Origin: Cytobacillus sp. S13-E01
Lineage (GTDB): Bacteria; Bacillota; Bacilli; Bacillales; Bacillaceae_L
DNA length: 55,694 nt
Assembly (NCBI RefSeq): GCF_029193815.1
Contig: NZ_JARFVC010000025.1
Location: forward strand, 1-55,694
Direction: 5' to 3'
The notes beneath the pieces were generated by a model that was given only the letters and a program-made list of their open reading frames with translations, ran no database searches and was not told the DNA's origin. Positions 10,373-19,018 of this stretch are shown in pieces; position 1 is the stretch's first letter; each line of letters starts with the position of its first letter. A program made the translations under genes and the position numbers.

Positions 10373-11575
10373 ATGGGGAAAAAAACTGTTACCACAATCA
10401 TGATGATAATCATCTTCATAATGTGTTTCGGATCAATTGGATTAGCCGAAGAAGCTGAAAGAACTGTTTATACTCACTCAGCTAAACAATCAACATTTGT
10501 TAAAAAGGAATTACCACGGGAGTTAATCCGCTTTACATTTGATTCTGGATTAACTTTTAAATATCCAGATGCAGTTAGAGGCGTATATGTTACAGGTCAC
10601 ACAGCAGGTGGAAGTAGGTTTGAAACACTCCTTAATCTCATGGATAATACTGATCTTAATGCTATGGTCATTGATATCAAAGATGATTACGGTTACTTAA
10701 CATATAAACCTGATGCAGGGTCCCAATATGATGACATCGGCCAAAATTACATTAAGGACCCAGTGAAAATGCTTAAAGTATTAGAAGAAAAGCAAGTCTA
10801 CCCAATTGCAAGAATTGTGGTTTTTAAAGATACAGTCCTGGCTAACAAAAAACCTGAACTTACATTCAAAGATGGAAATTCTATTTGGAAGAACGGTCGA
10901 GGAGAATCCTTTGTTAATCCTTTCTTAAAAGATGTGTGGGATTACAATGTGGGAATTGCAATTGAAGCTGCAAAACTAGGCTTCCAAGAAATTCAATTTG
11001 ACTATGTGCGATTTCCAGAAGGATTTGAAAAACGAGACACAACTCTGGGGTATGGTATGGGTGAATACCAGGGTGAACAGGATAATGTACAAAAACGTGT
11101 TCAAGCTGTGACTGATTTTGTTGCATATGCAAAAGAGAAGCTTGAGCCTTATGGTGTAAAAGTATCTGTAGATATTTTTGGATATACTGCAACATTACCA
11201 GAGGCTCCCGGTATTGGACAAAATTTTACTAAAATCTCTGAGCATGTTGATGTAATATCGTCCATGATTTATCCAAGTCATTGGACATCATATTTTGGCA
11301 TTGCAAAACCTGACGTAGAACCTTATCGATTGGCTACTGAATACGCAAAGGTTGAAAATAACAAGCTCAGTAAATTAGACAATCCTCCAATCTCAAGACC
11401 GTGGATTCAAGACTTTACAGCGTCTTGGTTAGGAAAAGGCAATTATAAAGTATATGGTAAGGCTGAAGTTGAAGCTCAAATCAAAGGCCTCAACGAACAA
11501 GGTATTAAGGAATTCCTACTTTGGAATGCTGGTAATTCATATACCGAGGGTGTCGACTACACACCGCTGAACTGA
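10373..11575 (+). CDS. Secreted DUF4015 putative glycoside hydrolase
   Basis: The 400-residue product has an N-terminal hydrophobic signal (residues about 5-24, ending near GLAEEA), so it is probably exported. The rest matches my memory of DUF4015, a TIM-barrel family related to glycoside hydrolases: GVYVTGHTAGG, then NAMVIDIKDDYGYLTY, IQFDYVRFPEG and VDVISSMIYPSHW. The Asp and Glu residues in those strands are the likely active site. The substrate is unknown to me. ATG 10373 follows GGGGGGACG; an earlier TTG lacks a binding site. It is not part of the B. subtilis gene order here and is bracketed by repeats R3 and R4, suggesting later acquisition. Confidence 0.82.
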   Translation: MGKKTVTTIMMIIIFIMCFGSIGLAEEAERTVYTHSAKQSTFVKKELPRELIRFTFDSGLTFKYPDAVRGVYVTGHTAGGSRFETLLNLMDNTDLNAMVIDIKDDYGYLTYKPDAGSQYDDIGQNYIKDPVKMLKVLEEKQVYPIARIVVFKDTVLANKKPELTFKDGNSIWKNGRGESFVNPFLKDVWDYNVGIAIEAAKLGFQEIQFDYVRFPEGFEKRDTTLGYGMGEYQGEQDNVQKRVQAVTDFVAYAKEKLEPYGVKVSVDIFGYTATLPEAPGIGQNFTKISEHVDVISSMIYPSHWTSYFGIAKPDVEPYRLATEYAKVENNKLSKLDNPPISRPWIQDFTASWLGKGNYKVYGKAEVEAQIKGLNEQGIKEFLLWNAGNSYTEGVDYTPLN

Positions 11576-11577
11576 AT

Positions 11578-11611
11578 AAAAAAGTCCCAACGTTTATCGT
11601 GGGACTTTTTT
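11578..11611 (+). terminator. Terminator of the DUF4015 gene
   Basis: A 12-bp perfect stem AAAAAAGTCCCA/TGGGACTTTTTT with a 10-base loop. Repeat R4 starts immediately downstream. Confidence 0.9.
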
Positions 11612-11832
11612 AAAAGATAAGAAAGTATAAAAGTTTGTACCTAGTTTTAGTGTCTAGCTCCGGGCGCCATCGGCTCTATGGTATAAGCCAATCCCTTCCC
11701 GAAGGCAAAAAACGCCTTCAGTCAGGGCTCGTCTTATGCTTGATATGCACAACTGTATGTAATGATGGCGATGTTCGCTACAATACGTGGCAATTTAATC
11801 GACGTTCCTCAAATCAATCGCCATGCGCTTAT
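11612..11832 (+). repeat. Modular repeat copy R4, alternative hairpin
   Basis: Same 5' part as R1, but the central hairpin is the second version: CCCTTCCCGAAGGC paired with GCCTTCAGTCAGGG. It then carries an extra module (GATGTTCGCTAC ... GTGGCAATTTAATCGACGTTCC) shared with R5, and ends CCATGCGCTTA. The stop codon of the convergent gene begins at 11835, directly behind it. Confidence 0.85.
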
Positions 11833-12021
11833 TCATTTTGATGTTTTTCCACCAACATTTTTCCAGCCAACTTGTGTTTTGGCAGAGTGATCAAAGCTAA
11901 CTGTTTTCGTTTTCCCAGCTAATAATTTTTCACCGATTCCGTTTGTAAGTACACCCATTACTGCTGTTATTCCAATAACAAAAAGTGCAACAAGTGTAAA
12001 ATCAATAATATAGCCAATCAT
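11833..12021 (-). CDS. Small single-span membrane protein, unknown
   Basis: A 62-residue product with one transmembrane helix at residues about 5-26 (DFTLVALFVIGITAVMGVL) and a basic C-terminal tail containing KTVSFDHSAKTQVGWKNVGGK. AGGAGG lies nine to ten bases before the ATG, which supports translation. I do not recognise the family. The 3' end touches repeat R4 and the gene is divergent from yjbC. Confidence 0.68.
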   Translation of the reverse strand: MIGYIIDFTLVALFVIGITAVMGVLTNGIGEKLLAGKTKTVSFDHSAKTQVGWKNVGGKTSK

Positions 12022-12209
12022 ATGAGGAGTCCTCCTAAACGGTAAGTTGATATTGTTAGATAGTCTTCTACTTCTATTCTATTCTATGTTTAGTTTGATT
12101 AAAAGAGGGAATATCTAATTTTAAAGGATGTTCATAAAAGACACAAAAAGTTCACAGGAATTATTTGTCTAAATAATATATAGTATTAAACTTGCAAAGG
12201 GGACTATTA

Positions 12210-12785
12210 ATGGATTGGTATGAAAAGTTACATCAATATTTTCCTCCAGAGGAAATGAAATCGCAAGTTCATATGGAAACACTTCTTAAAGAAAAAGGGG
12301 ATATTTATCATAAGGATGAAGGACCACATCATGTATTAATGTATGTAGAACTTGAAGACTTTATCTTTATCGATTATTTGTTTGTTTCAAAAGATGCAAG
12401 AGGACAAGGTTTAGGTCACAAACTCTTAGATAGATTAAAGAAAAAGAATAAATCGATTATTTTAGAAGTTGAACCAATTAATTATGAAGATACAGATACG
12501 GAGAAGAGGCTTAAATTTTATAAACGCGAAGGCTTTGAGCATGCCCAGTCAATTGGTTATCGACGTCGTTCACTTGCAACAAATGAAATTACTGAGATGG
12601 AAATATTATACTGGTCACCAACAAACGAACCAGAAGAAAGCATCTATGACGCCATGAAAAAGACTTATGAATTAATCCATACTTATAAGGATAAACAACT
12701 GTATGGGAAGTCCTATCAAAATGTAAAAGAAGTGCTAACCTTTGATGATGAAAAAGGGAATGAAAATATCTTATCAGACATCTGA
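12210..12785 (+). CDS. yjbC: YjbC-type GNAT acetyltransferase
   Basis: A 191-residue GNAT-fold protein. The acetyl-CoA loop is VSKDARGQGLGHKLLDRLK, in the expected R/Q-x-x-G-x-G arrangement, and FYKREGFEHAQSIGYRRR forms the C-terminal part of the fold. ATG 12210 follows AAAGGGGAC; the upstream TTG would lie in that site. It precedes spx as in B. subtilis, where part of spx transcription comes from the yjbC promoter. The acetylated substrate is not known to me. Confidence 0.85.
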   Translation: MDWYEKLHQYFPPEEMKSQVHMETLLKEKGDIYHKDEGPHHVLMYVELEDFIFIDYLFVSKDARGQGLGHKLLDRLKKKNKSIILEVEPINYEDTDTEKRLKFYKREGFEHAQSIGYRRRSLATNEITEMEILYWSPTNEPEESIYDAMKKTYELIHTYKDKQLYGKSYQNVKEVLTFDDEKGNENILSDI

Positions 12786-13111
12786 TATCTAATGAAAGTG
12801 AATTGTTTAGACAAATGAGATGTATTCATTCCTCCATTTTCACCTGCAGTTTGCGCCTTTTTAAGGAATAAATTTTGTATTATTCATTCTCAATTAGAGC
12901 ATGAATTTGTCGGATCGCTTTTGTATAAATTTACTGCAAATTTATGAAAAAATATATCATTTATAGTTAATTTGTTGTATAATTAAAAAAGAGAAATTAC
13001 TTATTTAAATTCATTTTAATTAAGAGTTCTAGCACCTTAAGATAAATAGGATTGTCACCGCATACCATTGCAATTAGACTCATCTTTTATTAAAGGGAGT
13101 GAAAAAGACTT
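12786..13111 (+). promoter_or_regulatory. yjbC-spx intergenic region with a promoter candidate
   Basis: 325 bp without a gene. TATAAT at 12978-12983 is the best -10 box, with no good -35 box 17 bases upstream. In B. subtilis this interval holds stress-responsive spx promoters under PerR and YodB control. I cannot identify those operators here by eye. The spx ribosome binding site AAGGGAGTG lies just before 13112. Confidence 0.4.
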
Positions 13112-13507
13112 ATGGTTACATTATATACTTCACCAAGCTGTACATCTTGTCGAAAAGCAAAATCATGGTTAGAAGAGCATAGCATTTCATATAAAGAAAG
13201 AAATATTTTCTCTGAGCCTTTATCTATTGTGGAAATCAAAGAGATCTTACGCATGACAGAAGATGGGACAGATGAGATTATATCAACCAGATCAAAGATA
13301 TTCCAAAAGCTTAATATTAATGTTGAATCTATGCCATTACAAGATTTATATGAATTAATTCAGAAGCATCCTGGTCTATTAAGACGACCTATTATCATTG
13401 ACGAAAAGCGTTTACAAGTTGGCTATAATGAAGACGAAATTCGACGTTTTTTACCTAGAAAGGTTCGCACATTCCAGCTTAGAGAAGCTCAAAAATTAGT
13501 GAACTAA
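13112..13507 (+). CDS. spx: Global redox regulator Spx
   Basis: An ArsC-like regulator that binds the RNA polymerase alpha C-terminal domain and redirects transcription under disulfide stress. Its 131 residues equal the B. subtilis length. The redox switch is CTSC (Cys10, Cys13). Gly52 in EDGTDE, needed for alpha-CTD contact, and the RRPIIID segment are conserved. YjbH, encoded at 21501-22367, is the adaptor that feeds Spx to ClpXP, so regulator and adaptor are in the same window. Confidence 0.97.
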   Translation: MVTLYTSPSCTSCRKAKSWLEEHSISYKERNIFSEPLSIVEIKEILRMTEDGTDEIISTRSKIFQKLNINVESMPLQDLYELIQKHPGLLRRPIIIDEKRLQVGYNEDEIRRFLPRKVRTFQLREAQKLVN

Positions 13508-13560
13508 TTTTTTAAAACATGCTTTCCAATTAGTACAGTGATGGTTCATTTGATTATAAA

Positions 13561-13600
13561 AAACTTCTACATGTATTTAACATGTAGAAGTTTTTATTTT
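13561..13600. terminator. Shared terminator of spx and yjbE
   Basis: A 14-bp perfect stem (13561-13574 with 13580-13593) is flanked by As on the left and Ts on the right. It separates two convergent genes and can serve both. Confidence 0.9.
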
Positions 13601-13606
13601 ATGCTT

Positions 13607-14284
13607 TTAATTTTTTATACTTCTGTAAAATTTGATATGATTTGTTAGGAAGCCACATAGTAGAACAATGAATATACTTATGAAGGGAGCTACATCAAAT
13701 AATTGGCGATAGCTCTCATATAAGTAATGTAATCTTTCTTCAGAAATCATCATTTTACCGGCCGTGTAAGCTAGAATACCCGCACCAATATAGATGAAGA
13801 CTGGGAATCTTTCCATCACAATGAGGATTAATTTACTTCCCCAGATTATGATTGGAATTGATATTATTAAACCTAAAATAACTAAGCGGAAATTCCCATG
13901 TGCGGCACCTGCAACTGCAATAACATTATCTATGCCCATTACTAAGTCGGCGATAACAATCGTTCTTACTGCAGATAGTAAAGAAATTCCTGCTTTAACG
14001 TTTGAGCTATCTCCGTCATGGTCAATGAGTAATTTATAAGCAAGTAATAATAGGAAAACTCCTCCTGCAAATTGTAGGAAGGGGATTTGTAATAAATAGA
14101 CAGCGCCAATGGTTAGTAATACTCTTATAAGAACCGCTAGTAATGTACCTAAAATGATAGCCTTATTTCGTTTGTTTTCTGGGAGGTTTCTACATGCAAG
14201 TGCAATCACTATTGCGTTATCCCCGCCTAAAACGATATCAATTCCAATTATTAATAAGATCGACGTAATTAACTCTAGGTCCAA
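13607..14284 (-). CDS. yjbE: TerC-family membrane protein YjbE
   Basis: A 225-residue integral membrane protein with seven predicted helices. The TerC signature is clear: DIVLGGDNAIVIALA near the N-terminus and VMGIDNVIAVAGAAHG in the middle, with paired Asp residues inside the membrane. TerC relatives in Bacillus export manganese or help metalate secreted enzymes, so a metal-export role is inferred. I place the start at TTG 14284, five or six bases after AAGGGAGGA; the longer frame runs through that site. I see no yybP-ykoY manganese riboswitch upstream. Confidence 0.9.
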   Translation of the reverse strand: MDLELITSILLIIGIDIVLGGDNAIVIALACRNLPENKRNKAIILGTLLAVLIRVLLTIGAVYLLQIPFLQFAGGVFLLLLAYKLLIDHDGDSSNVKAGISLLSAVRTIVIADLVMGIDNVIAVAGAAHGNFRLVILGLIISIPIIIWGSKLILIVMERFPVFIYIGAGILAYTAGKMMISEERLHYLYESYRQLFDVAPFISIFIVLLCGFLTNHIKFYRSIKN

Positions 14285-14629
14285 CCTAAATCCTCCCTTA
14301 TACAAAAACGTCATATTATCATGTATAGGTGTGGTTGGACAAAGTTATGACTAATACTATGTTTTAGTGCTTTATTTTAATGGTAAAGCACAATTTTACT
14401 GCAGATCATTTTTGGGCTTGAGGGCAAATAACTGTTTTTAAAAAAATCGGCTTTTTTATTTCCATTCTGAGGTCTTTTATCATAAAATAAGAGTACAAGA
14501 TATAGATAGTTATGCTGCAAAGATTAGCTAATCTTATTTTTGGGTAAAGTGAAGGATAAAGAGTTACATCTACTCGGGGGTATAATTGTCCCTTCAAAAA
14601 CAGGATCGAGAAGGGAGAGGTTTTAGGTT
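14285..14629. other. Intergenic region between yjbE and mecA
   Basis: 345 bp of AT-rich sequence between divergent genes. TATAAT at 14581-14586 is a possible mecA -10 box, without a clear -35 box. The mecA ribosome binding site is AGAAGGGAGAGG. Nothing else is recognisable. Confidence 0.4.
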
Positions 14630-15310
14630 ATGGAAATAGAACGAATTAATGAATATACAGTAAAATTTTATATTTCATATGTTGATATAGAAGAACGAGG
14701 CTTTGACCGAGAAGAAATCTGGTACAATCGGGAAAGAAGTGAAGAACTCTTTTGGGAGATGATGGATGAAGTACACCAAGAAGAAGAGTTCACAGTGGAG
14801 GGACCACTTTGGATACAGGTGCAGGCTCTTGAAAAAGGGCTAGAAATTCTTGTAACAAGGGCACAGGTATCAAAAGACGGCCATAAATATGAACTTCCAA
14901 TTTCTGATGATAAGTTAAAGGATCTTCCAGTAGATGAAAAAATCGAATCACTTCTTGATGAGCATTTTAACTCAAAGCGTTCAATAAAGGATGATTCTGA
15001 GGAAACAGATGAAGATAGCCTACACTTTTTAATGCGATTCCAGGATTTTGAAGATGTTATTTCTCTTGCACATCGCACGAAACTAGAAGGCCTATCGAAT
15101 CAACTATATTCCTTTGAAGGTCATTACTACCTATATGTTGAGTTCTTAGAAGGTGAATACACTGAAGAAGAGCTTGAAAATATGCTAAGCCTTGTGCTAG
15201 AGTACGGCCAGGAATCGCGTATTACAATTCATCGGGTTGAAGAATATGGCACAAACATACTAAAAGAAAGTGCGCTAACTGAAATTGCAAAGCATTTTCC
15301 CTTACACTAA
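14630..15310 (+). CDS. mecA: Adaptor protein MecA
   Basis: ClpCP adaptor that delivers ComK and other substrates for degradation, thereby controlling competence. The 226-residue product has the MecA N-terminal substrate-binding domain (MEIERINEYTVKFYISYVD), an acidic linker around residues 110-128 and the C-terminal ClpC-binding domain (LHFLMRFQDFEDVISLAHR ... YLYVEF). It is slightly longer than the B. subtilis protein through the linker. Order spx-yjbE-mecA-coiA is as in B. subtilis, except that cls lies between mecA and coiA. Confidence 0.95.
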   Translation: MEIERINEYTVKFYISYVDIEERGFDREEIWYNRERSEELFWEMMDEVHQEEEFTVEGPLWIQVQALEKGLEILVTRAQVSKDGHKYELPISDDKLKDLPVDEKIESLLDEHFNSKRSIKDDSEETDEDSLHFLMRFQDFEDVISLAHRTKLEGLSNQLYSFEGHYYLYVEFLEGEYTEEELENMLSLVLEYGQESRITIHRVEEYGTNILKESALTEIAKHFPLH

Positions 15311-15316
15311 AACGAG

Positions 15317-15346
15317 CCGATTTCAATTTTGAAATCGGTCTTTTTA
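15317..15346 (+). terminator. mecA terminator
   Basis: An 8-bp stem CCGATTTC/GAAATCGG with a 6-base loop is followed by TCTTTTT. Repeat R5 begins just after it. Confidence 0.88.
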
Positions 15347-15347
15347 A

Positions 15348-15573
15348 TAAATAAGAAAGTATAAAAGTTTGTACATAGTTTTAGTGTCTAGCTCCGGGCG
15401 CCATCGGCTCTATGTTATAAGCCAATCCGTCCGGAAGGTTAAAGAACAACCTTCCAGCCGGCTCGTCTTATGCTTGACTTGCAAAGGATGTGCTGATGTC
15501 GATGTTCGCCACAGGACGTGGCGGGTTTTAATCGACGCGCCGATAGGCGAGGCGCCCTGCGCTTTTCTTAAAG
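15348..15573 (+). repeat. Modular repeat copy R5, long form
   Basis: Carries the GGAAGGTT/AACCTTCC hairpin, the extra module shared with R4 (here GTTCGCCAC-AGGAC-GTGGCGGG, a GCCAC/GTGGC hairpin, then TTAATCGACG) and the end CGCCGATAGGCG-AGGCGCCCTGCGCTTTTCTTA. The R4 version of the extra hairpin is GCTAC/GTGGC, with a wobble in place of one pair. The following 110 bp up to cls hold a small ATGGCTA/TAGCCAT hairpin and no gene. Confidence 0.87.
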
Positions 15574-15682
15574 ATAAGAAACAACCATGGCTAAGCTTCC
15601 CATAGCCACCATCTACAATGAAAAAGGTATTTCATTTATTGAATATTGTAGTTCTATTTTGGATGTAGGAAGGTGATATCAT

Positions 15683-17194
15683 TTGAAAAATACCTTTAGA
15701 GTTATCCTATTTATAGTGGCAATTTCATTCCTACTTTACATTACGAAAGGGCATTGGGAAGGGTGGCTACTAGGGGCTTTAAGTCTTTTATTTACACTTT
15801 CAGCTATTTTTATAGGCTTTGTTATTTTCTTAGAAAATAGACATCCCACTCAAACATTGACATGGATTGTTGTATTAGGAAGTTTCCCTTTACTTGGGTT
15901 TATTTTTTATCTAATGTTTGGGAGAAACTTTCGAAAAAAACGCATGTTCCAAAAAAAGGCCTCACTAGATGAGCAAACGTTTTTACAGGTAGAAGGTAGT
16001 TTTGATTATAATGAAGAAAAAATTGAGGAAATGGGAGAAAACCAAAAACAATTATTTCGTTTAGCTCATCGCATTGGAAAAACGCCTGTTTCCTTTGCAT
16101 CTGAAACGAAGATTTTAACAAATGGTGATGAAACGTATTCAGCTATTTTTGATGCCTTAAAAAAGGCTCAACATCATATACATTTAGAATATTACATTGT
16201 CAGACATGATGCTGTTGGACAACAATTAAAAGATATTCTTATTGAAAGAGCAAAACATGGGGTGAGCGTTCGTTTTTTGTATGATGCTGTTGGAAGCTGG
16301 AAGTTATCGAAGCAATATAGGAATGAGTTAAAAAATGCTGGTGTTTTGATTGAACCCTTTTTCCCTGTAAAATTTCCGGTTTTTAATAACAAGGTTAACT
16401 TTCGTAACCATCGTAAGATAGCCGTAATTGATGGTTCTGTCGGATTTGTTGGTGGTTTAAATATTGGTGATGAATATCTTGGTAAGAATAAATATTTCGG
16501 TTTTTGGCGTGATACTCACTTGTTTATAAAAGGTGAAGCAGTAAGAGCGCTGCAGTTAATTTTTCTACAAGACTGGTACCATATGACAGGTCAAGCATTA
16601 TTAACCCAAAGCTACCTTTCACCTCAGTTAGTCGAGGGTGAAAACTTTGGTGGAGTTCACTTAATAGCCGGAGGACCAGATAACGAATGGGAAGTTATAA
16701 AAAACTTATTCTTTTCAATGATTATCTCTGCAAAAAAATCAATATGGATTGCCTCGCCATATTTTATTCCTGATGAGGACATCCTCTCTGCATTAAAAAT
16801 TGCAGCTTTAAGTGGTATTGATGTTAGCATTATAGTCCCTAAACGTCCTGATAAAAAAATTGTTTTTTATGCCTCGAGGTCATATTTTCCAGTTCTACTT
16901 GAGGCAGGAGCAAAAATTTTTGAATATGAAAAGGGTTTTATGCACAGCAAAATCATGATCATAGATGGTGAGTTAGCATCAATCGGTACTTCAAACATGG
17001 ATATGAGAAGCTTTCACTTAAATTTTGAAATAAATGCTTTTCTCTATCGAACTAATAGTACAGAAACACTTGTTGCGGACTTTATAAATGATATAGGTCA
17101 TTCCAAAAAAATCCAAAAGGATACATTTAATAAACGACCACTCTTGCAACGTTTATATGAATCAACAGCAAGATTACTCTCTCCACTATTGTAA
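15683..17194 (+). CDS. cls: Cardiolipin synthase
   Basis: Condenses two phosphatidylglycerols into cardiolipin at the membrane. The 503-residue protein has two N-terminal transmembrane helices (residues about 5-25 and 32-78 region) and two phospholipase D motifs: HRKIAVID beginning at residue 243 and HSKIMIID beginning at 421. Length and layout match Bacillus ClsA. The start is TTG 15683 behind GGAAGGTGATATCA. It is not at this place in B. subtilis, where mecA is followed directly by coiA. Confidence 0.93.
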   Translation: MKNTFRVILFIVAISFLLYITKGHWEGWLLGALSLLFTLSAIFIGFVIFLENRHPTQTLTWIVVLGSFPLLGFIFYLMFGRNFRKKRMFQKKASLDEQTFLQVEGSFDYNEEKIEEMGENQKQLFRLAHRIGKTPVSFASETKILTNGDETYSAIFDALKKAQHHIHLEYYIVRHDAVGQQLKDILIERAKHGVSVRFLYDAVGSWKLSKQYRNELKNAGVLIEPFFPVKFPVFNNKVNFRNHRKIAVIDGSVGFVGGLNIGDEYLGKNKYFGFWRDTHLFIKGEAVRALQLIFLQDWYHMTGQALLTQSYLSPQLVEGENFGGVHLIAGGPDNEWEVIKNLFFSMIISAKKSIWIASPYFIPDEDILSALKIAALSGIDVSIIVPKRPDKKIVFYASRSYFPVLLEAGAKIFEYEKGFMHSKIMIIDGELASIGTSNMDMRSFHLNFEINAFLYRTNSTETLVADFINDIGHSKKIQKDTFNKRPLLQRLYESTARLLSPLL

Positions 17195-17326
17195 AAGGAC
17201 CAAGCAACTAACAGGTGTTCGGAGTTTATTTGGAACACTATTTTATTTTGAAAAAAATGTTCACAACTTTAAAAGGAGATTTACTTTTTTACCCGAATGT
17301 ATACATTATCCCGGATTTATCGGGAG

Positions 17327-17373
17327 ATAAGAGAAAGGCAGGGCGACAGGAGCTAGACACCAAAACTAGGTAG
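17327..17373 (-). repeat. Minimal modular repeat copy R6, reversed
   Basis: Read on the minus strand: CCTAGTTTTGGTGTCTAGCTCC, TGTCGCCCTGCC, TTTCTCTTAT. It has both ends of the family but none of the central modules. It is the only clearly reversed member and lies between cls and coiA, next to a TATCCCG/CGGGAGATA hairpin (17314-17336). Confidence 0.75.
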
Positions 17374-17421
17374 AACTTATATACTGTCTTGCCTTTAAAC
17401 AAAATAAGGAGTGGATTAAAG

Positions 17422-18639
17422 GTGTTTGTAGCAAAAAAAGAAAATGGACAGTTTGTCTCATTGTTAGATAATTGGTCCAGGGAAGAATTAATAAAATTAC
17501 GAACAGAACATTTTTATTGTACGGCCTGTCAGTTACCTGTTCATCTTAAGGTAGGAACTAACCGAATAAGTCATTTTGCACATAAGAAGGATGCAAGTTG
17601 TAGTGTAAAGACAGAACATGAATCTAGCTATCATATGGAGGGGAAAAAGCAGCTGTATAATTGGCTGCAACATCAAACAAAAGTACTTGAACTAGAACCA
17701 TACATAAAGGCTATACAGCAAAGACCTGATATATTATTGGAGTTAGAAAATCAGAAAATAGCGATAGAGTTTCAATGCTCTCAATTGGACCCGGACCTTT
17801 TTAATAAAAGGACAAAGGCTTACCGGAGGAGTAATATTAACCCGATATGGATTTTGGGGGAAACATGGTTAAAACAAAAAGAAAATAAGCTTCTAACAAT
17901 TTCCCCATTTCAATGGTTATTTACTTCCGTCGGACCTAGAGGTAACATGCCACAACGAATCCTTTATTTTAAACCTTCTAGTTCACAACTAGTATTGATT
18001 TCAAATCTTCTTCCTTTCACCACTACAGAAACGATCGCACAAATTAAATACCACTCATTAACAAAGATAACCTTAAAGGAAATTCTTCATTCTCAAGTTC
18101 CATTTCACTATGAATCTACACTAGCTTGGCTAAAGTTGAAGAAAAAATGGCGCTATCAAATTTCAACCTATCCGTCAAAGAAATTGAACCCTCTTTTTAT
18201 CGAGCTTTATGAAAATAGAATCCCAAGAACGACTATTCCTGCAGTTGCAGGTTTACCCTTTAAATCATTGTATTTAATTGAAACACCTGCAGTAATTTGG
18301 CAATTATGGGTTTTACTCGATTCAATCATACCAATAAACATTGGGCAATCGTTTACCTTCAATGAAGTGTATAAACGATTTAATATGCGGATAATGCAAG
18401 GAAATATTAAAGTGCGTAAACTTCCCTTAATAGAAAAAGTGCATTACTCTTTTGCGCTAATGGATTATCTTCAATTATTAACAGGGCTTACTATTCTTAA
18501 ACGAGTTGATAAACTTCATTTCGTTAAAATCAATGAGATTAAAATCCCCGAGTCATTAAACCAAGCTCAAAACCAAGACATAAGTGTAATGAACCTGTTG
18601 TATACTTCCTTATTAAATGGTAAAGCTTCCCTGGAATGA
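17422..18639 (+). CDS. coiA: Competence protein CoiA
   Basis: A competence-induced protein required for transformation, with a nuclease-like fold. The 405-residue product starts at GTG 17422, eight bases after AAGGAGTGG. An N-terminal zinc-type module CxxC-x14-HxxH (Cys33, Cys36, His51, His54) is followed by a PD-(D/E)xK-like core: RPDILLELENQKIAIEFQCSQ region, residues about 105-126, with Asp, Glu and Gln in the expected order. The C-terminal half is poorly conserved and not recognisable beyond the family. It sits between mecA and pepF as in B. subtilis, apart from the inserted cls. Confidence 0.88.
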   Translation: MFVAKKENGQFVSLLDNWSREELIKLRTEHFYCTACQLPVHLKVGTNRISHFAHKKDASCSVKTEHESSYHMEGKKQLYNWLQHQTKVLELEPYIKAIQQRPDILLELENQKIAIEFQCSQLDPDLFNKRTKAYRRSNINPIWILGETWLKQKENKLLTISPFQWLFTSVGPRGNMPQRILYFKPSSSQLVLISNLLPFTTTETIAQIKYHSLTKITLKEILHSQVPFHYESTLAWLKLKKKWRYQISTYPSKKLNPLFIELYENRIPRTTIPAVAGLPFKSLYLIETPAVIWQLWVLLDSIIPINIGQSFTFNEVYKRFNMRIMQGNIKVRKLPLIEKVHYSFALMDYLQLLTGLTILKRVDKLHFVKINEIKIPESLNQAQNQDISVMNLLYTSLLNGKASLE

Positions 18640-18682
18640 GAAGATATAGTTATGCAAAAGATAATGAAATTAATCCATTATG

Positions 18683-18876
18683 AAGGTGGTTGATCATGAT
18701 TTGATAATTGGAAAAGCGCAGCGTAAGCGACACCGTAAATCATATTTTCTCTTCCTGCTGTAAGTGTTGGAATAGCAGCCTACGTAGTAAAAAATGAATG
18801 GAGTAAAAAAGACAAAGATTTTAAAAAAGAAAATAGTGTAGTAAATAATCATGAAATGTTTTATTACGATTATTAG
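18683..18876 (+). pseudogene. Possible decayed small membrane-protein gene
   Basis: AAGGTGGT (18683-18690) stands seven to eight bases before an ATG at 18696, but that frame stops at the third codon. Another frame from about 18740 reads LPAVSVGIAAYVVKNEW, a plausible membrane helix followed by a lysine-rich tail, to a stop at 18876 without any start codon. Between them lies GAAAAGCGCAGCG, resembling the GCGCTTTTC end of the modular repeat. This looks like a small gene broken by decay or insertion. The coding claim is weak. Confidence 0.3.
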
Positions 18877-19018
18877 TTTTTTAAATAAAATTATTCAAAA
18901 GAACATATCTATATTTTAAAATAAAAATAGCAAAAAAAAGGAATAACTAGCTTAAATATCGAATTGTAGAATGATGGCGTTTTTCGGCTATCGAAATAAT
19001 TTAGGGGGGTAATAAAAA

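Noticed and set aside
14285-14400. yybP-ykoY manganese riboswitch before yjbE
   Set aside because: A TerC-family gene made this worth checking, but the conserved internal-loop sequences are not present.
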